From Flavobacterium psychrophilum (lineage in GTDB: Bacteria; Bacteroidota; Bacteroidia; Flavobacteriales; Flavobacteriaceae), in contig CAMCTL010000061.1 of the NCBI GenBank assembly GCA_945878515.1, positions 1 to 17,369 of the forward strand: a stretch of 17,369 nucleotides of DNA, given 5' to 3'. The position numbers were made by a program, and so were the translations under genes. Under the pieces are notes generated by a model. The model made no database searches. It saw only the letters and a list, made by a program, of their open reading frames with translations, and had not been told where the DNA came from. Positions within the stretch are counted from its first letter, which is position 1. Every line of letters starts with the position of its first letter. Positions 13,887 through 17,369 of this stretch are shown one piece after another.

Positions 13887-16076
13887 ATGGCAACTTTACG
13901 TTTTCAAGCTTTAAAGGAAGCTTCTAGCAGAGAATCAATCCATTTTGAGGAGTCCGGTAGAAAATCAATTATTTTTGGTTCCAATGTTTTTAATGAAAAG
14001 GCAATGAAGCAATATTTGACTTCGGATGCGTTGAAAGCCGTTCAAGGTGCTGTTTTGAATGGTACTAAAATAGAAAGAAAATTAGCCGATTATATTGCAA
14101 TGGGTATGAAAGAGTGGGCTTTGTCAAAAGGTGTAACGCATTATACGCATTGGTTTCAGCCTTTAACAGGAACTACGGCCGAAAAACACGACGCTTTCTT
14201 TGAAACTTCTTATGATGGTAGCGATGCAGTCGAAAAATTTGGTGGCGGACAATTGGTACAACAAGAACCTGATGCATCTAGTTTTCCTAATGGAGGCATT
14301 AGAAATACTTTCGAAGCAAGGGGTTATACGGCTTGGGATCCAACATCTCCTGCATTTATTTACGGCACAACTTTGTGCATTCCAACGGTTTTTATTTCGT
14401 ACACTGGCGAAGCATTGGATAATAAAATTCCTTTATTGAGAGCCTTATCGGCCATTGATGAAGCTGCTACAGATATTTGTAAATATTTTGACAAAAATGT
14501 CAAAAAAGTTACTGCAACGCTTGGCTGGGAACAAGAATATTTTTTGGTTGACAGTGCTTTAGCCAATTCTCGCCCAGATATTTTGATGACTGGCCGAACG
14601 TTATTAGGTCACACTTCTGCCAAAGGACAACAATTAGACGATCATTATTTTGGTTCCATTCCGACTCGTGCTTTAACTTATATGAGGGATTTAGAGCAAG
14701 AATGTATGTTGCTCGGCATTCCAGTAAAAACGCGTCATAATGAAGTTGCACCCAATCAGTTTGAGTTGGCGCCGATTTTCGAAGAAACGAATCTGGCTGT
14801 CGATCACAATTGTTTGTTGATGGATGTAATGCAAAAAGTGGCCGAGCGTCATGATTTAAAAGTATTATTACACGAAAAACCATTCAAAGGAGTAAACGGT
14901 TCAGGAAAACACAACAACTGGTCGTTAGCTACTGATACTGGAGTTAACTTGTTGAGCCCTAGTAAAACGCCGATGAGCAATTTGCAATTTTTGGCTTTCT
15001 TTATCAATACTATCAAAGCGGTAAATGATTATGAGACGCTTTTGCGAGCGGCGATTGCAACGGCCAGTAACGATCATAGATTGGGAGCTAATGAAGCTCC
15101 GCCAGCTATTATATCAGTATTTATTGGAGAACAATTGACTAAAGTTCTGGCCGAATTAGAAGGCGTAACCGACGGCAAGTTATCGCCAGAAGAAAAAACC
15201 GATTTAAAATTGAATGTTGTTGGGAAAATCCCAGAAGTAATTTTGGATAATACCGACAGAAATAGAACTTCGCCTTTTGCTTTCACTGGAAACAAATTTG
15301 AGTTTAGAGCAGTAGGTTCTTCGGCAAACTGTTCGAATGCCATGACGACTTTGAATACTATCGTTGCCAAACAATTGAAAGATTTCAAAATTGAAGTCGA
15401 TGCTTTGATTGAAAATAAAGGGTTGAAAAAAGACGAAGCTATTTTTAATGTTTTAAGAGAATACATTAAAGTTTCTAAAAAAATACTTTTCGAAGGCGAT
15501 GGTTACAGCGATGCTTGGGAAAAAGAAGCTGCAAAAAGAGGTTTAAGTAACTTCAAAACTACTCCAGAGGCTTTGAAAGCCAGAGTTTCTAAACAGGCTT
15601 TGGATTTATTTTCAGAAATGGGAATCCTGAATCACGTAGAAATGGACGCTCGTTACGAAATTGAGTTGGAGGAATATACCAAGAAAATCCAAATTGAAGG
15701 TAGAGTTTTAGGCGACCTTTCTATCAATCATGTTATTCCAACAGCAATTCGGTATCAAAACACTTTGATTGAAAACGTAAAAGGCTTAAAGGATATTTTT
15801 GGCGATGAATTTAAAGCTTTGGCAAAAGAACAAATTATTCTCATCAGAGAAATTTCGGGTCATATCGAAGGTATCAATTCGAAAGTGGAAGCGATGACCA
15901 ACGAACGAAAAATTGCCAATCATTTGGAATCGGCTCAAGAAATGGCGGAAGCCTATTGCCACAAAGTGAAACCCTACTTTGAAGAAATCAGAAATCACTG
16001 TGATAAACTAGAATTATTGGTCGATGACGAATCTTGGACTTTAACCAAATATCGGGAATTGTTGCTTACGAAATAA
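13887..16076 (+). CDS. glnN: Glutamine synthetase, type III (GSIII)
   Basis: The large GSIII class of glutamine synthetase, typical of Bacteroidota and some cyanobacteria; it performs the same reaction as GSII. From the ATG it has 729 residues, the normal GSIII length. Signatures in order are HYTHWFQPLTGTTAEKHD (85-102), GWEQEYF (E215, E217), RHNEVAPNQFELAPIFEE, NGSGKHNNWSL (337-347), LGANEAPPAIISVF (A401-), and NRTSPFAFTGNKFEFRAVGSS. A helical C-terminal extension follows (about 540-729), as expected for the dodecameric GSIII. The frame opens at a TTG at 13866, but MATLRFQALKEASSR from 13887 is the natural start and the -7 box lies over the TTG. It is divergent from GSII. Confidence 0.96.
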   Translation: MATLRFQALKEASSRESIHFEESGRKSIIFGSNVFNEKAMKQYLTSDALKAVQGAVLNGTKIERKLADYIAMGMKEWALSKGVTHYTHWFQPLTGTTAEKHDAFFETSYDGSDAVEKFGGGQLVQQEPDASSFPNGGIRNTFEARGYTAWDPTSPAFIYGTTLCIPTVFISYTGEALDNKIPLLRALSAIDEAATDICKYFDKNVKKVTATLGWEQEYFLVDSALANSRPDILMTGRTLLGHTSAKGQQLDDHYFGSIPTRALTYMRDLEQECMLLGIPVKTRHNEVAPNQFELAPIFEETNLAVDHNCLLMDVMQKVAERHDLKVLLHEKPFKGVNGSGKHNNWSLATDTGVNLLSPSKTPMSNLQFLAFFINTIKAVNDYETLLRAAIATASNDHRLGANEAPPAIISVFIGEQLTKVLAELEGVTDGKLSPEEKTDLKLNVVGKIPEVILDNTDRNRTSPFAFTGNKFEFRAVGSSANCSNAMTTLNTIVAKQLKDFKIEVDALIENKGLKKDEAIFNVLREYIKVSKKILFEGDGYSDAWEKEAAKRGLSNFKTTPEALKARVSKQALDLFSEMGILNHVEMDARYEIELEEYTKKIQIEGRVLGDLSINHVIPTAIRYQNTLIENVKGLKDIFGDEFKALAKEQIILIREISGHIEGINSKVEAMTNERKIANHLESAQEMAEAYCHKVKPYFEEIRNHCDKLELLVDDESWTLTKYRELLLTK

Positions 16077-16106
16077 GACAGCATTTTTTCTATCATGATG
16101 TCTTTT
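16075..16106 (+). terminator. Probable terminator of glnN
   Basis: AAGACA (16075-16080) pairs with TGTCTT (16099-16104), and inside that CAT (16082-16084) pairs with ATG (16095-16097) across one mismatch, followed by TT and then AATTTTT. The left arm begins inside the stop codon, so the stem overlaps the end of the coding sequence. Confidence 0.55.
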
Positions 16107-16229
16107 AATTTTTGAATAGGCATTTTTTTTTTTTGATGATTACTATTTTATTAATGTGTTAAACTGTTGCTGACTTTCAAAAGTGAAGCGACGCTTAAAA
16201 ACCCAATAGGCAAACCCAAATAAAACATT

Positions 16230-16237
16230 TATATTTG
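16230..16237 (+). promoter_or_regulatory. -7 element of purM
   Basis: TATATTTG, followed by CGC, is an exact TAnnTTTG match 20 bases before the purM ATG. No -33 TTTG is seen. A 12-base T run lies about 100 bases upstream (16123-16134). Confidence 0.45.
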
Positions 16238-16257
16238 CGCTACAATTACACCCTAAA

Positions 16258-17369
16258 ATGAGTTCAGATTCTAGCAAACGTTACGCACAAAGAGGAGTTT
16301 CAGCATCTAAAGAAGATGTGCACAACGCCATAAAAAATATTGACAAAGGATTATTTCCGCAGGCTTTTTGCAAAATTGTACCTGATTATTTGACAAATGA
16401 TGAAGATTATTGTTTAATTATGCACGCCGATGGCGCTGGAACCAAATCGTCATTGGCATATATGTACTGGAAAGAAACTGGCGATATTTCGGTTTGGAAA
16501 GGCATTGCGCAGGACGCTCTGATTATGAATATCGACGATTTATTGTGTGTAGGTGCAACAGATAATATCTTACTTTCATCAACTATTGGAAGAAATAAAA
16601 ACCTAATCACTGCCGAAGTAATTTCTGCCATCATCAACGGAACTGAGGAATTGATCAAAGAATTGGATTCTTTTGGTGTGACCATTCATTCGACAGGTGG
16701 AGAAACGGCCGATGTAGGCGACATCGTTCGAACGATTATAGTAGATTCAACAGTTACCGCCAGAATGAAACGTTCTAAAGTTATTGATAATGCCAACATA
16801 AAAGCTGGTGATGTCATCGTAGGATTGGAATCTTTCGGTCAGGCGACTTACGAAAAAAGCTATAACGGCGGAATGGGTAGCAACGGATTGACATCAGCGC
16901 GTCACGATGTTTTTGGAAAATATTTGGCCAGTAAATATCCGGAAAGTTACGATGCTGCTGTTCCCGAAGAGTTGATTTATTCAGGTCAAGTAAAATTGAC
17001 CGATGCTGTCGAAAATTCCCCAATCGATGCGGGACAATTAGTGCTTTCGCCAACTAGAACTTATGCGCCAATTATCAAAAAAATTTTAGATAAATATAGT
17101 TCCAATGAAATTCATGGAATGGTGCATTGCAGCGGTGGAGCGCAAACCAAGATTTTACATTTCGTACAAAATTTACATATTATAAAAGACAATTTATTCC
17201 CGATTCCACCTTTGTTTAAGCTCATTCAAGAGCAATCCAAAACCGATTGGAAAGAAATGTACCAAGTGTTCAACTGTGGTCATCGCATGGAAGTTTACGT
17301 TCCTGAAGCCGTTGCCCAAGACATTATTAGCATGGCAAAATCGTTTAATGTCAATGCACAAATTGTAGG
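16258..17369 (+). CDS. purM: Phosphoribosylformylglycinamidine cyclo-ligase, Bacteroidota type (runs off right edge)
   Basis: AIR synthase closes the imidazole ring in purine synthesis using ATP. The 370 complete codons present lack a stop, so probably only the last few residues are missing. Key segments are RYAQRGVSASKEDVHNAI at the N-terminus, MHADGAGTKSS (residues 55-65, equivalent to the family's DGVGTK loop), NIDDLLCVGA (91-100, equivalent to the NDL segment), HSTGGETADVGD (144-155), NGGMGSNGLTSARHD, and GMVHCSGGAQTK with FNCGHRMEVYVP in the C-domain. The N-terminus differs clearly from the E. coli-type GVDIDAG opening, marking the divergent PurM form of Bacteroidota. It is a single gene with an exact -7 element. 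An AIR-synthase-related paralogue is a less likely reading. Confidence 0.92.
   Translation, partial: MSSDSSKRYAQRGVSASKEDVHNAIKNIDKGLFPQAFCKIVPDYLTNDEDYCLIMHADGAGTKSSLAYMYWKETGDISVWKGIAQDALIMNIDDLLCVGATDNILLSSTIGRNKNLITAEVISAIINGTEELIKELDSFGVTIHSTGGETADVGDIVRTIIVDSTVTARMKRSKVIDNANIKAGDVIVGLESFGQATYEKSYNGGMGSNGLTSARHDVFGKYLASKYPESYDAAVPEELIYSGQVKLTDAVENSPIDAGQLVLSPTRTYAPIIKKILDKYSSNEIHGMVHCSGGAQTKILHFVQNLHIIKDNLFPIPPLFKLIQEQSKTDWKEMYQVFNCGHRMEVYVPEAVAQDIISMAKSFNVNAQIV

Noticed and set aside
14509..15466. Minus-strand open frames of 124 and 130 codons opposite glnN
   Set aside because: They are antisense shadows of a highly conserved GSIII coding region, with non-protein-like composition.

Overview
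The window looks like a chromosomal housekeeping segment from a member of the Flavobacteriaceae, most likely Flavobacterium or a close relative. The DNA is AT-rich. Start codons lack clear Shine-Dalgarno sequences. Several genes are preceded by the Bacteroidota-type -7 element TAnnTTTG. The protein set (valS, DUF1573, GSII plus GSIII glutamine synthetases, DUF4197, DUF1543, Bacteroidota-type PurM) fits that group. I see no phage, transposase, CRISPR array, tRNA or rRNA.

Layout: the N-terminal half of valS (minus strand) runs off the left edge. A DUF1573 exported protein (plus) converges on a secreted PDZ/retropepsin-like protein (minus). Then come a PLP aminotransferase, folE, cysS, pyrF (TTG start) and an alpha/beta hydrolase, all plus, the last closed by a strong terminator. 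On the minus strand follow purU, a DUF4197 lipoprotein and a DUF1543 protein. An unrecognised lipoprotein gene (plus) comes next. Two unrelated glutamine synthetases, GSII (minus) and GSIII (plus), are divergently transcribed from a shared 202-bp region. A Bacteroidota-type purM runs off the right edge.

Functions centre on aminoacyl-tRNA supply (ValS, CysS), folate, one-carbon and nucleotide metabolism (FolE, PurU, PurM, PyrF), glutamine supply for biosynthesis, and cell-envelope proteins. Apart from folE-cysS and possibly DUF4197-purU, the genes look like separate transcription units.

There is no obvious new multi-gene system. The most unusual signal is a set of very short-period repeats (7 or 8 bases) in or beside housekeeping genes: a GAAGTTT heptamer run and a C5/G5 hairpin element, both in frame inside valS; a six-copy TTAAnnnn octamer array forming a hairpin in the valS leader; opposed heptamer arms between folE and cysS; and a related fragment immediately before the non-ATG start of pyrF.
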